From Cryobacterium sp. Y82 (GTDB lineage: Bacteria > Actinomycetota > Actinomycetes > Actinomycetales > Microbacteriaceae), in the NCBI RefSeq assembly GCF_002929495.1, contig NZ_PJJJ01000037.1, positions 186,001 to 250,000 of the forward strand: a DNA stretch of 64,000 nt, read 5' to 3'. Shown here in pieces: positions 18,365 through 28,091 of the stretch. The translations under genes and the position numbers were made by a program. A model generated the notes under the pieces. It did no database searches. It was not told where the DNA came from and saw only the letters and a list, made by a program, of their open reading frames with translations. Numbering within the stretch: position 1 is the stretch's first letter; each line of letters begins with the position of its first letter.

Positions 18365-19726
18365 CTAGAGGGGCAGGCGCTCCCGCACTACGTCGGCGAG
18401 GGAGTGCGCCAGGCGGTCGGCGGTGGGCTGGTCTGCCGCTTCCACCATGACCCGAACCATTGGCTCGGTACCGGAGGGGCGCAGCAGCACACGACCGGTG
18501 TCGCCGAGTTCGGCTTCAGCAGCGAGCACGGCTTGCGCGATGACGTCGTCGGCGCCGAGACCCGTGTGGTTGACACCACGCACGTTTACCAGAATCTGCG
18601 GGTATACCGTCATAACGGATGCCAGTTCGGCCAGCGTCTTACCGGTGCGCGCCATTTCGGCCACGAGGTGAAGTCCGGTAAGAATGCCGTCGCCCGTCGT
18701 GGCGTACTTGGTCATGATGACGTGACCGGACTGTTCGCCGCCGAGGGAATACCCGTGGGCGTTGAGTTCTTCTAGTACATATCGGTCGCCCACCTTGGTC
18801 TGCACGACGGTGATGTCGTTGGCCGCCATGGCCTTGCGCAATCCGAGGTTACTCATGACGGTCGCCACGAGCGTGCGGTCTTTCAGCACTCCGCGTTCGG
18901 CCATCGACACGGCGAGAATCGCCATAATCTGGTCGCCGTCGACGATATTGCCGTCGCGGTCAACCGCGAGGCACCGGTCGGCGTCACCGTCATGGGCGAT
19001 GCCAATGTCGGCACCGTGCTCGAGCACAGCCTTGGCGAGATTGTCGAGGTGGGTCGAGCCCACGCCGTCATTGATATTGAGACCGTCGGGGTCGGCCCCG
19101 ATCACGGTGAGGCGAGCACCGGCATCCGTGAATACCTGCGGCGAGACGCCAGCAGCGGCGCCGTGGGCGCAGTCGAGCACGACGTGGATGCCGTCGAGGC
19201 GGTGCGGCAGCGTCGTGAGCAGGTGCACGACATAGCGGTCTTCGGCGTCGGCGAACCGACGGATGCGTCCAACGTCGCCGGCGATCGGCATCAGCGTGTC
19301 GCGACCGATGTAGGACTCGATACGGTCCTCGACGTCGTCGGGAAGTTTGGTTCCGCCATAGGCGAAGATTTTGATGCCGTTATCGGGCGCCTCGTTGTGG
19401 GAGGCAGAAATCATTACACCAAAGTCGGCACCGATGTCGTTGATCAAAAACGCTGCGGCGGGCGTGGGGATGACCCCGGCATCGAGAACGTCGACACCGC
19501 TGGAGGCCAAGCCGGCCGACACGGCAGCATTGAGAAATTCACCGGAAATTCGCGGGTCACGGGCGACCACTGCGACGGGCCGGCGGCCCGCTTCGAGGCG
19601 TGCCTCGGCACGACGACCCTTGGTCAGCACTGCTGCGCTGGCCTGGGCAAGGCTCAGGGCCAAGCCAGCCGTGAGATCACGGTTGGCCAGGCCCCGAACG
19701 CCGTCCGTGCCGAACAGACGAGTCAT
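18365..19726 (-). CDS. glmM: Phosphoglucosamine mutase
   Basis: 453 aa; converts glucosamine-6-P to glucosamine-1-P for UDP-GlcNAc. The phosphoserine loop is [19 protein letters not shown] (active Ser near residue 105). The Mg-binding loop is [10 protein letters not shown], the sugar loop GGEQSGHVI, and the phosphate loop [12 protein letters not shown]. It follows rpsI by 19 bp on the same strand and shares the pathway with glmS, across coaA. Confidence 0.97.
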   Translation of the reverse strand: MTRLFGTDGVRGLANRDLTAGLALSLAQASAAVLTKGRRAEARLEAGRRPVAVVARDPRISGEFLNAAVSAGLASSGVDVLDAGVIPTPAAAFLINDIGADFGVMISASHNEAPDNGIKIFAYGGTKLPDDVEDRIESYIGRDTLMPIAGDVGRIRRFADAEDRYVVHLLTTLPHRLDGIHVVLDCAHGAAAGVSPQVFTDAGARLTVIGADPDGLNINDGVGSTHLDNLAKAVLEHGADIGIAHDGDADRCLAVDRDGNIVDGDQIMAILAVSMAERGVLKDRTLVATVMSNLGLRKAMAANDITVVQTKVGDRYVLEELNAHGYSLGGEQSGHVIMTKYATTGDGILTGLHLVAEMARTGKTLAELASVMTVYPQILVNVRGVNHTGLGADDVIAQAVLAAEAELGDTGRVLLRPSGTEPMVRVMVEAADQPTADRLAHSLADVVRERLPL

Positions 19727-19745
19727 ATCGTCGTCGGCTTTCGGG

Positions 19746-20231
19746 CTAGCGCTTGCTGAACTGAGGCGCCTTACGGGCCTTCTTGAGTCCAGCCTTCTTG
19801 CGCTCCTTGACTCGAGCGTCGCGGCTCAGGAAGCCGTTCTTCTTGAGGATGGCGCGGTTGTTCTCTTCGTCGATCAGGTTCAGCGAGCGTGCAATACCGA
19901 GGCGAAGCGCGCCGGCCTGGCCAGACGGGCCACCGCCGGTGATGCGGGCGATGACATCGTACGAGCCGAGCAGGTCAAGCACCTTGAACGGGTCGTTGAT
20001 GAGCTGCTGGTGCAGCTTGTTCGGGAAGTAGTCGGCGAACTCGCGGCCGTTCACAACGATCGTTCCGGAGCCGGGGACAATGCGCACGCGGGCGATAGCC
20101 TGCTTGCGACGGCCTACGGCTGCGCCGGGAACGTTGAGGACGGCGCGGGGCACCTTGGTTACGGTTTCGGCCGGAGTCTCGGTGGAGTAGCTCTCCGGAG
20201 CCTGGTCAATCTGGTCTGCGATCTTCGCCAC
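19746..20231 (-). CDS. rpsI: 30S ribosomal protein S9
   Basis: 161 aa. The C-terminal 125 residues match S9 ([38 protein letters not shown]), ending in FSKR, whose terminal Arg touches P-site tRNA. The first 35 residues are an acidic, Thr/Glu-rich extension common in actinobacterial S9. Cotranscribed with rplM, 50 bp upstream. Confidence 0.97.
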   Translation of the reverse strand: MAKIADQIDQAPESYSTETPAETVTKVPRAVLNVPGAAVGRRKQAIARVRIVPGSGTIVVNGREFADYFPNKLHQQLINDPFKVLDLLGSYDVIARITGGGPSGQAGALRLGIARSLNLIDEENNRAILKKNGFLSRDARVKERKKAGLKKARKAPQFSKR

Positions 20232-20281
20232 GATGATGGGAATCCTTTTTATCTAAGAGTCGAGAAGTCTGGTTGCCGGCG

Positions 20282-20728
20282 CTACTGCGCGACCTGGCTG
20301 AGGGTGTACGGGGTGGGCTGCTGAGCGGAGTGCGGGTGCTCAGGGCCGGCGTAAACCTTCAGCTTGGTGAGCTGGGCGCGACCGAGCGAGTTCTTCGGCA
20401 ACATGCCGCGAATCGCTTTTTCAACCGCACGGGTCGGGTGCTTCTCGAGCATCTCGGAGTAGTTGGTCGCCGTGAGGCCGCCCGGGTAACCCGAGTGGCG
20501 GTACGCGATCTTCAGGTCGAGCTTTTTGCCGGTGAGGGCAACCTTCTCAGCGTTGACGATGATGACGAAGTCGCCCCCATCCATGTGCGGGGAGAAGGTG
20601 GCCTTGTGCTTGCCGCGCAGCAGAATTGCCGCGTGGCTGGCCAGGCGTCCGAGGACGATATCGGTGGCATCGATGACTATCCAGTCGTGCTGGAGTTCGC
20701 TTGCCTTGGGAGTGTAAGTGCGCGTCAC
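20282..20728 (-). CDS. rplM: 50S ribosomal protein L13
   Basis: 148 aa from the GTG at 20728 ([20 protein letters not shown]). A longer in-frame start at 20857 would add about 43 non-conserved residues. The segments [19 protein letters not shown] and [16 protein letters not shown] are diagnostic. First gene of rplM-rpsI. The upstream 132 bp should hold the promoter, but no convincing -10 was seen. Confidence 0.96.
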   Translation of the reverse strand: MTRTYTPKASELQHDWIVIDATDIVLGRLASHAAILLRGKHKATFSPHMDGGDFVIIVNAEKVALTGKKLDLKIAYRHSGYPGGLTATNYSEMLEKHPTRAVEKAIRGMLPKNSLGRAQLTKLKVYAGPEHPHSAQQPTPYTLSQVAQ

Positions 20729-20860
20729 TGTTGTGCTGCTTTCTTCTTTTTCGAACGGAGGTGTTCGTGAATCCCGCTCCGGGTGCGTTCTCGTGAGGAG
20801 AACACTGTCGATGGAGGGCTCACGTTCGGGTGCCGCGCTGCAACGCACAGACACCAATGG

Positions 20861-21811
20861 TCAACGATAGTCGGCTCCGACCGCAGGCGCAACTTGGGAA
20901 GCCGTCGGCAGTGAGCGCCGGTTGCGCGTGTCGATGGCACGCTGTGCCAAGGAAGCGTCATCGGGGTAACCAACGTCGATGAGGGTGAGGCCGTGCGCCT
21001 GCATCACCTTGAACTCGCTGATGCGGTGTTTATCGAAGTGCAGGTGGGCGAGGGTCTTACCGTCGAGGCGCCCCTCCCCCACTGCCACGCAGGCACCGAC
21101 CATGGCGCGCACCATGCTGTGGCAGAAGGCATCCGCTTTGATGCTGGCAACGATCAGCCCATCGTCGTCGCGGTGCCAGCGAAAGTCCTGCACGGTTCGA
21201 ATGGTTGTCGCGCCCGGGCGCGGCTTGCAGTAGGCGGCAAAGTCGTGCAGGCCCACCAGGGTCGCCGCTGCGGCATCCATCGCGGCGAGGTCCAGTTTAA
21301 ACGGATGCCACGTCGTGCGCAGGCGCTGCTGCGGGTCGTGCAGGCCCAGGGGGTCGGCGATGCGGTATTCGTAGCGGCGCCACATGGCCGAGAACCGGGC
21401 GTCGAAGCCGCCGGGCACGACCGTAGCGCGGCGCAGCACGATGTCGGGCTTGGTGACGAGGATGCCACCGAGGCGACGCAGCACGGCGGTGCCGAGGTCG
21501 ACCGGCGGGCGGTTTCCGGTGCCACGCTGGATGCGCACGAGGGAATGGGCCTGTTCGGCGGTGAGGTCGAAATGGGCGACCTGCCCACGGGCGTGTACCC
21601 CGGCATCCGTTCGTCCGGCAACGATGAGGGTGGGATGCGGAGGAAAGCTTTGCAGAATGCCAGCGAGCCCATTTTCGATGTCGGCCTGAACGGTGCGAAA
21701 GCCCGGCTGGCGGGCCCAACCGGTAAAATCGGTGCCATCGTAGGCGAGGTCAAGGCGGATGCGCGTGGAGCCGAGCGCTGCGTTCGCGGCGCGGGGCACG
21801 AAAAGATTCAC
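20861..21811 (-). CDS. truA: tRNA pseudouridine synthase A
   Basis: Modifies U38-40 in tRNA anticodon stems. The GTG at 21811 gives 316 aa beginning VNLFVPRAANAALGSTRIRL; the conserved part starts at RLDLAYDGTDFTGWARQPG. The catalytic Asp lies in VAGRTDAGVHARGQVAHFD, and HSMVRAMVGACVAVGEG is also typical. No clear ribosome site precedes the start, and the frame is open further upstream into the divergent acyltransferase gene, so the exact start is uncertain. In most relatives rplQ lies directly upstream; here about 12 kb separates them. Confidence 0.93.
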   Translation of the reverse strand: MNLFVPRAANAALGSTRIRLDLAYDGTDFTGWARQPGFRTVQADIENGLAGILQSFPPHPTLIVAGRTDAGVHARGQVAHFDLTAEQAHSLVRIQRGTGNRPPVDLGTAVLRRLGGILVTKPDIVLRRATVVPGGFDARFSAMWRRYEYRIADPLGLHDPQQRLRTTWHPFKLDLAAMDAAAATLVGLHDFAAYCKPRPGATTIRTVQDFRWHRDDDGLIVASIKADAFCHSMVRAMVGACVAVGEGRLDGKTLAHLHFDKHRISEFKVMQAHGLTLIDVGYPDDASLAQRAIDTRNRRSLPTASQVAPAVGADYR

Positions 21812-21894
21812 GAGGGTAAGCCTAGGCGGCGCGCTCGGGTTATCGTTGAAACCGGCCCTTGGCCCACCCCCATAATGAGTGCCAGAGAAACCCC

Positions 21895-21928
21895 GTATTG
21901 TCCATGACTCGGTATTGTCCATGACTCG
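21895..21928. repeat. 17-bp perfect tandem duplication at the acyltransferase start
   Basis: GTATTGTCCATGACTCG occurs at 21895-21911 and again at 21912-21928 with nothing between. Each copy contains an ATG (21904 and 21921), and because the unit is 17 bp the two are in different frames. Only the second opens the acyltransferase frame. Confidence 0.9.
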
Positions 21929-23876
21929 TTCCCCGCGCTCGTTCCCATTCACCGGGAGGACTCGGTCAACGACCCTGGCAATCGGTCCCGAGAACACACC
22001 CGTTCTAGGGCCGAAAAACGCGCCGCGCCCGGGTCGATTGGCCGGCCTCGACGGCCTGCGCGCCCTCGCCGTCATCGCCGTCGCGATCTATCACTTCTTC
22101 CCGTCGATACTGCCGGGCGGCTTTATCGGCGTCGATGTTTTCTTCGTCATCAGTGGTTTTCTGATCACCGGCCTGCTCGTCTCCGAGCACACCCGCACCG
22201 GGCGCATCTCCCTGCACCGGTTCTGGCAACGGCGTGCCCGCCGACTGGTCCCCCCACTCATTCCGGTCGTCTTGATCAGCTGCACGATCGCCTTTATCAT
22301 TGGTGGCGACGTGCTCGTGGGTCTCGGCGGCCAACTGCTCGGGGCCAGCACTTTCGGCTACAACTGGGTGTCGATCGCAACCGACGCAAGCTATTTCAGC
22401 CTCAACGAACCCGAACTGCTGCGTAACCTCTGGTCGCTTGCCGTAGAGGAGCAGTTTTACCTGGTCTGGCCGCTGCTTCTGCTCGCCGTCTTGCTGGTTC
22501 GCCGCCCTCGCGTGCGATTGGCCATCGTCACCACGCTGTTCGTCGCCGCCGCCCTGTGGATGGGCCTGCTGTACCAGCCCGGCGCCGACCCTACCCGGGT
22601 GTACTACGGCTCGGACACGCACAGTTTCGGCTTGTTCGCGGGTGCCGCGCTCGCTCTGCTGCTGCGCCGCCCGAGCGGGCAGCGCAACGAACTGCCCCGG
22701 TTGCGTCCGTGGCTTGGCTGCGGCGCCATTCTGACGATCATCGCCCTCGCCCTCTGGCTGCCGGAAGACGGCACCGCAACCTATCGGGGCGGCCTTGTCG
22801 CGGTGAGCCTGGCCACGGCCGTCGTCATCTGGGCGGGAGTGCGCGGCGGCCCGTTCGGTCGGCTGCTCGACGCCGCCCCGCTGCGCTACCTCGGTGAGCG
22901 CTCCTATGGCATCTACCTGTGGCACTGGCCGGTGCTCGTGCTGGTGCAACTGCTCTGGCCGGCATCGTCCCCGGCTGGCAGTCTCCTGCCGATCGGTCTG
23001 CTCGCCACGGTCATTACCCTCGTCGTGGCCGGCGTGTCCTATCGCTGGCTGGAATTGCCGATCCGGCGGGTCGGCGTGCGCGGCAGCATCCGTCAAATCG
23101 GTGAACTGTGGACCGGGCCCACCCGCCGCCGCCGCCTGGTTGCGGCGACGGTCGCCCTATCACTGCTGCTGGTCGGCGGCACTACGGCCGCCGTCGTCGC
23201 CGCGCCGGCGCAGACCTCGGCGCAGCTGCGCATCGAACGGGGCCAGCGGGCAATGGATGCTGCGGCGCGGGCCGCCGCGCAGGCTGCGGCCACCGAGGCG
23301 GCCCGCCAGGCTGCAGCGACCCCCTCCCTGACCGAGAGCCCGATCACGGCCATCGGCGACTCGGTCATGCTGGCCTCGGCTCCAGAATTGCAGGCCACTT
23401 TTACGGGTATGACCGTTGACGCGTCGGTCTCCCGTGGAATGTATTCCGCGGATGACATATTGGTGGCCCTCAAAGCGGCGCGCCAGTTACAGCCGATTGT
23501 GGTTATCGGCCTCGGCACCAACGGGCCGATCAAGACCGATGAACTCACCGAGATTCTGCGCATTCTCGGGCCCGACCGGCAGCTCGTGCTCGTGAACGCC
23601 TACGCCGAACGCGACTGGACCGCCGCCGTCAACGCCACGCTCGCCGATTTCGCTGCGGGCAATCGTCGGGTCGAGCTCGCGAACTGGCACGACACGATCG
23701 CGGGGCGACTCGACCTGCTGGCCGGCGATCACGTGCACCCCGGGCCGACCGGCGGCCAGCTCTACGCCGACGAGGTGCATGCCGCGCTCAAGCGTCTCGC
23801 GGCTGTGCCTCCGCTGCCCGACAACAGCTGGCTGATGCGTGACCCCGACGCTCCCCGTTCGCCGCCGTACCGCTGA
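21921..23876 (+). CDS. Acyltransferase-3 / SGNH fusion (OatA-like O-acyltransferase)
   Basis: 651 aa from the ATG at 21921; no ribosome site is obvious and an in-frame GTG at 21879 is an alternative. Residues 25-400 form a polytopic Acyltransferase-3 domain (AGLDGLRALAVIAVAIYHFF, with the catalytic His in YHF; LRNLWSLAVEEQFYLVWPLL; SYGIYLWHWPV). After an Ala-rich linker a C-terminal extracytoplasmic SGNH esterase domain has ITAIGDSVM (nucleophile Ser), GLGTNGP and the Asp/His pair in DHVHPG. This is the architecture of peptidoglycan or exopolysaccharide O-acetyltransferases. Divergent from truA. Confidence 0.85.
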   Translation: MTRSPRSFPFTGRTRSTTLAIGPENTPVLGPKNAPRPGRLAGLDGLRALAVIAVAIYHFFPSILPGGFIGVDVFFVISGFLITGLLVSEHTRTGRISLHRFWQRRARRLVPPLIPVVLISCTIAFIIGGDVLVGLGGQLLGASTFGYNWVSIATDASYFSLNEPELLRNLWSLAVEEQFYLVWPLLLLAVLLVRRPRVRLAIVTTLFVAAALWMGLLYQPGADPTRVYYGSDTHSFGLFAGAALALLLRRPSGQRNELPRLRPWLGCGAILTIIALALWLPEDGTATYRGGLVAVSLATAVVIWAGVRGGPFGRLLDAAPLRYLGERSYGIYLWHWPVLVLVQLLWPASSPAGSLLPIGLLATVITLVVAGVSYRWLELPIRRVGVRGSIRQIGELWTGPTRRRRLVAATVALSLLLVGGTTAAVVAAPAQTSAQLRIERGQRAMDAAARAAAQAAATEAARQAAATPSLTESPITAIGDSVMLASAPELQATFTGMTVDASVSRGMYSADDILVALKAARQLQPIVVIGLGTNGPIKTDELTEILRILGPDRQLVLVNAYAERDWTAAVNATLADFAAGNRRVELANWHDTIAGRLDLLAGDHVHPGPTGGQLYADEVHAALKRLAAVPPLPDNSWLMRDPDAPRSPPYR

Positions 23877-24285
23877 GAGTCAGAACTCAAGCACGAAAGC
23901 GAGATCCCGGTTGGGCGTCACGAGGCCCGTCTGGGCGAATCCATAACTTGCCAATCTGTGAATAGTGAGGCAGTGCAACTCGCGTAAGGCCCCAGACTTG
24001 AGGACAAACGCAGCCGCGAATTGGCCGGGCGCGCTCAAACTTCAGCGAGTGATGCCGCTGGTGCACGGGGCTACGAGCATTCACCGGAGAGACGCAACCG
24101 GTGGCCGTCAAACTCCTCAGTTTCCATTACCAGGCTCCTCACATACGGGGCCGGTTCAAGAGCGTGCACAAATATGATCACTCCATGATCGGATCCGGCT
24201 CTTTTGTTTCCTAATTGTGTAGATAACACTGATGACTTGACGTCCCATCGGGGTGGCGGCATTAGACACAAGGAAGTGAAGTCGC
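23877..24285. other. Intergenic region at the left edge of the catabolic block
   Basis: 409 bp without a supportable gene. Short open frames on the minus strand (such as the one ending at 23887) have no ribosome site or recognisable product. The base composition drops here from the G+C-rich housekeeping sequence to the more A/T-rich catabolic operon. No tRNA, direct-repeat attachment site or transposase remnant was found. The promoter of the next operon lies at its right end. Confidence 0.5.
24237..24266 (+). promoter_or_regulatory. Predicted promoter of the dehydrogenase operon
   Basis: TTGACG (24237-24242) and ATTAGA (24261-24266) with an 18-base spacer lie about 20 bp before the start codon, with the ribosome site AAGGAAG in between. 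The -35 matches consensus at five of six positions; the -10 is weaker. Confidence 0.5.
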
Positions 24286-25185
24286 ATGAGCGTAATTGCA
24301 TTCATTGGGCTGGGCGCAATGGGAGGACCTATGGCGGCCAATCTCATTCGAGACGGGAATACGGTCAGGGGATTTGATCTTTCGAAAGAAGCCCGCGATG
24401 CGGGTGCCGCCAACGGCATCGAAATTCACGATACAGCCGCCGCAGCGGTTCGGGGCTCAGACGTCGTCATAACAATGTTGCCCAACGGGGCAATTTTGGA
24501 CGATCTGATGCTGTCGAAGGATGGTCTACTGTCTTCCATCAAGACTGGCGCGGTGTTGATTGATTCATCCTCCATTGACGTAGCTACGTCAAAAAAATTA
24601 CACGCGGCTGCGAAATCTGGCGGGTTGCACTGTCTGGACGCTCCAGTTTCCGGTGGTATCGCGGGGGCCAAAGCAGGCAGCTTGACATTCATGGTGGGAG
24701 GAAGCTCGGAAACTCTTGATCTCGCCCGCCCCGTCTTGGAGTCTATGGGGCACACCATTATTCACGTCGGTGGCCCTGGATCCGGCCAAGCTGCCAAAAC
24801 GTGTAATCAGATGCTTTTCGGAACGACTCTCACCGCTGTTAGCGAGATGTTCGTTCTGGCGACAGCACTTGGACTCGACCACGAAACCCTGTGGAACATC
24901 GTCACACAATCAACGGGAGATTGCCGGGCGATTCGGAACTTCTGTCCTGTTCCTGGCGTCGTTTTGAACTCTGCGGCTGACAAGGAATTCAGTCCTGGCT
25001 TCGCCGCGCCGCTGATGCTTAAAGACCTCAACCTTGCGCTAACTGCGGCCGATGCGGTTGGACAAAGGTTGGCTCTGACGGAGGCTGCGACCAACGCCTA
25101 TTCCACCCTTGTTGATGAATACGGTGCACTCGACTGCTCGGCGGTAATCAAGACGATGTCAGCACAATTGGAGACAGTCAAATGA
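24286..25185 (+). CDS. NAD(P)-dependent beta-hydroxyacid dehydrogenase, 3-hydroxyisobutyrate dehydrogenase type
   Basis: 299 aa. The Rossmann motif GLGAMGGPM lies at residues 8-16, the substrate loop is LDAPVSGGIAGAKAGSL, and the catalytic Lys is in GSGQAAKTCNQM (about residue 170). All are hallmarks of the family that includes 3-hydroxyisobutyrate dehydrogenase, tartronate semialdehyde reductase and relatives, so the exact substrate is open. It overlaps the aldehyde dehydrogenase gene by 4 bp, suggesting oxidation of a beta-hydroxy acid to a semialdehyde and then to an acid. Codon use is less G+C-rich than in the flanking housekeeping genes. Confidence 0.85.
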   Translation: MSVIAFIGLGAMGGPMAANLIRDGNTVRGFDLSKEARDAGAANGIEIHDTAAAAVRGSDVVITMLPNGAILDDLMLSKDGLLSSIKTGAVLIDSSSIDVATSKKLHAAAKSGGLHCLDAPVSGGIAGAKAGSLTFMVGGSSETLDLARPVLESMGHTIIHVGGPGSGQAAKTCNQMLFGTTLTAVSEMFVLATALGLDHETLWNIVTQSTGDCRAIRNFCPVPGVVLNSAADKEFSPGFAAPLMLKDLNLALTAADAVGQRLALTEAATNAYSTLVDEYGALDCSAVIKTMSAQLETVK

Positions 25186-26669
25186 TCTCGGCCGATATCG
25201 CTAAGAACGAGCTGGGTATTTCTTTCGCAGAACACATCATCAACGGCGAGCTGACGGGATCTGCCGACGAACGCATCATCGATGTCGTGGCACCGCGGGA
25301 TCGTGGTGTTATGGGAGCTGCGGCACAAGGCGGAATCGCTGACGTAGAGAGAGCGGTGAATGCTGCCAGACGAGCATTCCCTGCGTGGCGGGATATGGCT
25401 CCGCGCGCACGAGGCCGACTTTTAGCCAAGATTGCCGACGAGCTGGAAGAAAACGCGGAACGGATAGCGAGAATCCTCTCGCTCGAGAACGGCAACGCAC
25501 TGCGCACCCAGTCACGGGGAGAATTGGCCTTTGCTGTAGACGTATTTCGATACTTTGGCGGGCTCGCCAGTGAGACGAAAGGCGAACAGATTCCGCTGTC
25601 CTCCAATACGCTGGACTACTCCAGACGCGAACCCTATGGTGTCGTGGGCGCGATTATTCCGTGGAACGCTCCCGTTCAGTTGGGCTCGATGAAGATCGCC
25701 CCAGCTATCGCCACGGGTAACACCGTGGTTCTTAAAACAGCTGAAGATGCCCCTTTCGCTATCCTGGAAGTCGCAAAGATCTGTCAAAAGCACTTGCCGG
25801 CCGGAGTGGTGAATGTTGTGCACGGCAAGGGCGCTGAGACCGGTGAGGCACTCATCAATAATCCCAACGTGGACAAGATTTCGTTCACCGGATCAACCGC
25901 CGTGGGGACCAGGATCCTTGAGGCAGCAGCGCCGAGGGTTGTCCCTGTCACCCTTGAACTGGGTGGCAAGAACCCACAGATCGTGTTCCCAGATGCCGAC
26001 GAAGATTGGGCTGTCGACGCCGCCTTGTTGGGTATGCGGTTCTCGCGTCAAAGTCAGTCATGTACCGCCGGATCCCGGCTTTTTGTCCACAGGACAATTT
26101 TCGACTCATTCCTCGAGAAGTTTACGGCGAAGGCAGCCGAGATGAAGGTTGGCGACCCGTTAGAGGAGACAACTGATATCGGCGCCATTGTCAATCAAAA
26201 GCAGTTCGACCGAGTCTGCGGTTTCATCGACGAGGGCCTGAAAGTAGAGGGCGGACGACTCCTCGTAGGTGGACTCCCTCCGGCCGTCGGGCCGCTCGCG
26301 GCCGGATTCTTTACTCAACCAACAGTGTTTTCGCAGATCGATAACAGCTTTAACATCAACCGTCAGGAAATCTTTGGCCCCGTTGCCGTAGCAATCCCGT
26401 GGGACACCGAGGATGAGGTCATCGCAATGGCGAATGACACGCATTACGGCCTCTCAGCATACGTTTATACCAGGAATCTTGGCGCTGCCCTCCGAACGGC
26501 GCACCGCATCGATGCGGGATGGATTCAAGTAAACCAAGGCGGCGGACAAGTTCTCGGCCAGTCCTACGGCGGTTACAAAAGTTCGGGTATGGGGCGAGAA
26601 TTCTCACTCGAGGGAATGATCGACGGGTATACGCAGCGCAAGCACATTTCCGTTAATCTCAACATTTGA
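25182..26669 (+). CDS. NAD(P)-dependent aldehyde dehydrogenase
   Basis: 495 aa, full-length ALDH superfamily. The catalytic Cys is C294 in SQSCTAGSR and the general base is E259 in LELGGKNPQIV. The cofactor-site segments IIPWNAPVQL, GNTVVLKTAEDAPF and SFTGSTAVG are present, as is the C-terminal QEIFGPVAVAIPW. It lacks features that would mark a CoA-acylating methylmalonate-semialdehyde dehydrogenase, so it is more likely a hydrolytic ALDH. It overlaps its upstream partner by 4 bp and precedes an MFS carrier gene by 11 bp. Confidence 0.9.
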   Translation: MISADIAKNELGISFAEHIINGELTGSADERIIDVVAPRDRGVMGAAAQGGIADVERAVNAARRAFPAWRDMAPRARGRLLAKIADELEENAERIARILSLENGNALRTQSRGELAFAVDVFRYFGGLASETKGEQIPLSSNTLDYSRREPYGVVGAIIPWNAPVQLGSMKIAPAIATGNTVVLKTAEDAPFAILEVAKICQKHLPAGVVNVVHGKGAETGEALINNPNVDKISFTGSTAVGTRILEAAAPRVVPVTLELGGKNPQIVFPDADEDWAVDAALLGMRFSRQSQSCTAGSRLFVHRTIFDSFLEKFTAKAAEMKVGDPLEETTDIGAIVNQKQFDRVCGFIDEGLKVEGGRLLVGGLPPAVGPLAAGFFTQPTVFSQIDNSFNINRQEIFGPVAVAIPWDTEDEVIAMANDTHYGLSAYVYTRNLGAALRTAHRIDAGWIQVNQGGGQVLGQSYGGYKSSGMGREFSLEGMIDGYTQRKHISVNLNI

Positions 26670-26680
26670 AAGGGACGATT

Positions 26681-27982
26681 ATGACAATTGCAAAGACGCG
26701 ATCCGATGTCGATCCGATAGATACTAACTCGAGCCAGAAAGTCAGGGCGGCGACCGGCAGTACTATCGGGGCGATCATTGAGAATTACGATTTTCTGGCG
26801 TATGGCACGGCTGCGGCACTGTATTTGGGTCCAGCCTTCTTCCCTTCCAACGATCCGCTAGTTTCAACGCTGTCGGCTTTCGCAGCTCTCGGCGTAGGTT
26901 TCCTGATGCGTCCAGTTGGCGGCATCATCGCCGGTCATCTTGGTGACCGCATAGGACGTAAGCCGGTATTGGTCGGAGCCCTTATTTTGATGGGAATCGG
27001 AACCGTTCTCATCGGGATTCTCCCGACCTACGAGACGATTGGCGTTGCGGCTCCTATCCTCTTGGTGTTGCTGCGTCTAGTCCAGGGAATTGGCTACGGC
27101 GCTGAATGGGGCGGCGCCGTCTTAATGGCTTTCGAACACGCTCCGATTCGGCGCCGGGGCTTTTACGCCGCTATCCCGCAAATTGGCGTTCCCGCCGGCC
27201 TCCTATTGGCAAACGTCGCCTTCTTGTCCGTGACCGGTATCACCGACGATTGGGCGTGGCGAATTCCGTTCTTGTTCAGTGCCGTTCTCGTTTTTGTCGG
27301 ATTGTGGATCCGATACGGTGTCAACGAGTCGCCCGAGTTTGAACAGGCCAAGTTGAATAAGCAACTGGTCAAGAATCCAGTCGGTGAGGTTCTCCGCCGT
27401 GATGGGAAGACCGTCTTGCAAGCAATCTGTTTGCGACTAGCCGAGACTTGTGGCTTCTACGTTGTAGTCACCTTCCTGCTCACGTACTTGGTGCAGGAGG
27501 ACATCGCAACGAAGGAAACAGGCCTGTTCGGCGTCGTTCTAGCGTCGATCATCGGACTTGTCAGTCATCCGATATACGGTGCGCTCAGCGACAGATTCGG
27601 TCGCAAAACCGTCTACATTTGCGGCTCTGCTTTCACCACACTTTTCGCAATCCCTCTGTTCCTTCTCATCAATACGGGCAACGCCGTACTGATTATCACA
27701 GCGATGGTGCTGGCTCTGGTTCTCGGCCACGATTCCCTGGCAGGAGTGCAAAGTTCGTGGTTCCCGGAGCTTTTCGACACTTCCAAGAGGACATCAGGCG
27801 CGTCACTCGGATACCAAGGTGCAGCGGTGATCGCTGGATTTGTTCCCTTTATCGCGACAGGTCTGTGGGCCCTGTGGGGCTGGGTAGGGGTCAGCGTGCT
27901 CATTGTGATCGTCGGGCTGATTTCCTTGATCGCAGCTCTAATCACCCCCGAGACCGCACCAGTAAAAACCGGACTCCGCTAG
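26681..27982 (+). CDS. MFS carrier, metabolite:H+ symporter (MHS) family
   Basis: 433 aa from the ATG at 26681, which has GAAAGGGA upstream; the in-frame TTG at 26666 lacks one. About twelve membrane helices. The MFS loop GHLGDRIGRKPVLVGALIL sits between helices 2 and 3, and the MHS stretch EHAPIRRRGFYAAIPQIGVP between helices 4 and 5. MHS members import small carboxylates, shikimate, osmolytes and similar compounds. As third gene of the operon it probably brings in the substrate of the two dehydrogenases. Confidence 0.85.
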   Translation: MTIAKTRSDVDPIDTNSSQKVRAATGSTIGAIIENYDFLAYGTAAALYLGPAFFPSNDPLVSTLSAFAALGVGFLMRPVGGIIAGHLGDRIGRKPVLVGALILMGIGTVLIGILPTYETIGVAAPILLVLLRLVQGIGYGAEWGGAVLMAFEHAPIRRRGFYAAIPQIGVPAGLLLANVAFLSVTGITDDWAWRIPFLFSAVLVFVGLWIRYGVNESPEFEQAKLNKQLVKNPVGEVLRRDGKTVLQAICLRLAETCGFYVVVTFLLTYLVQEDIATKETGLFGVVLASIIGLVSHPIYGALSDRFGRKTVYICGSAFTTLFAIPLFLLINTGNAVLIITAMVLALVLGHDSLAGVQSSWFPELFDTSKRTSGASLGYQGAAVIAGFVPFIATGLWALWGWVGVSVLIVIVGLISLIAALITPETAPVKTGLR

Positions 27983-28091
27983 ACGACTGACGCAAGCCCA
28001 CCATCGCCGCTCACGGAGCGACGGAGCAGTCGAACGTCGAACCGTAGACGCTGTTGTGGGCGTCGTGATGAGGCCGGTGCCGGGGGAACTG

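Noticed and set aside
24100..24200. Possible tRNA remnant as an island attachment site (GGTTCAAGAG near 24149)
   Set aside because: No cloverleaf can be drawn around it and no direct repeat of it appears at the other end of the block near 33 kb.
23887..24301. Short minus-strand open frames between the acyltransferase and the hydroxyacid dehydrogenase
   Set aside because: They lack ribosome sites, have irregular composition and match no family that I recognise. The region looks like noncoding junction sequence.
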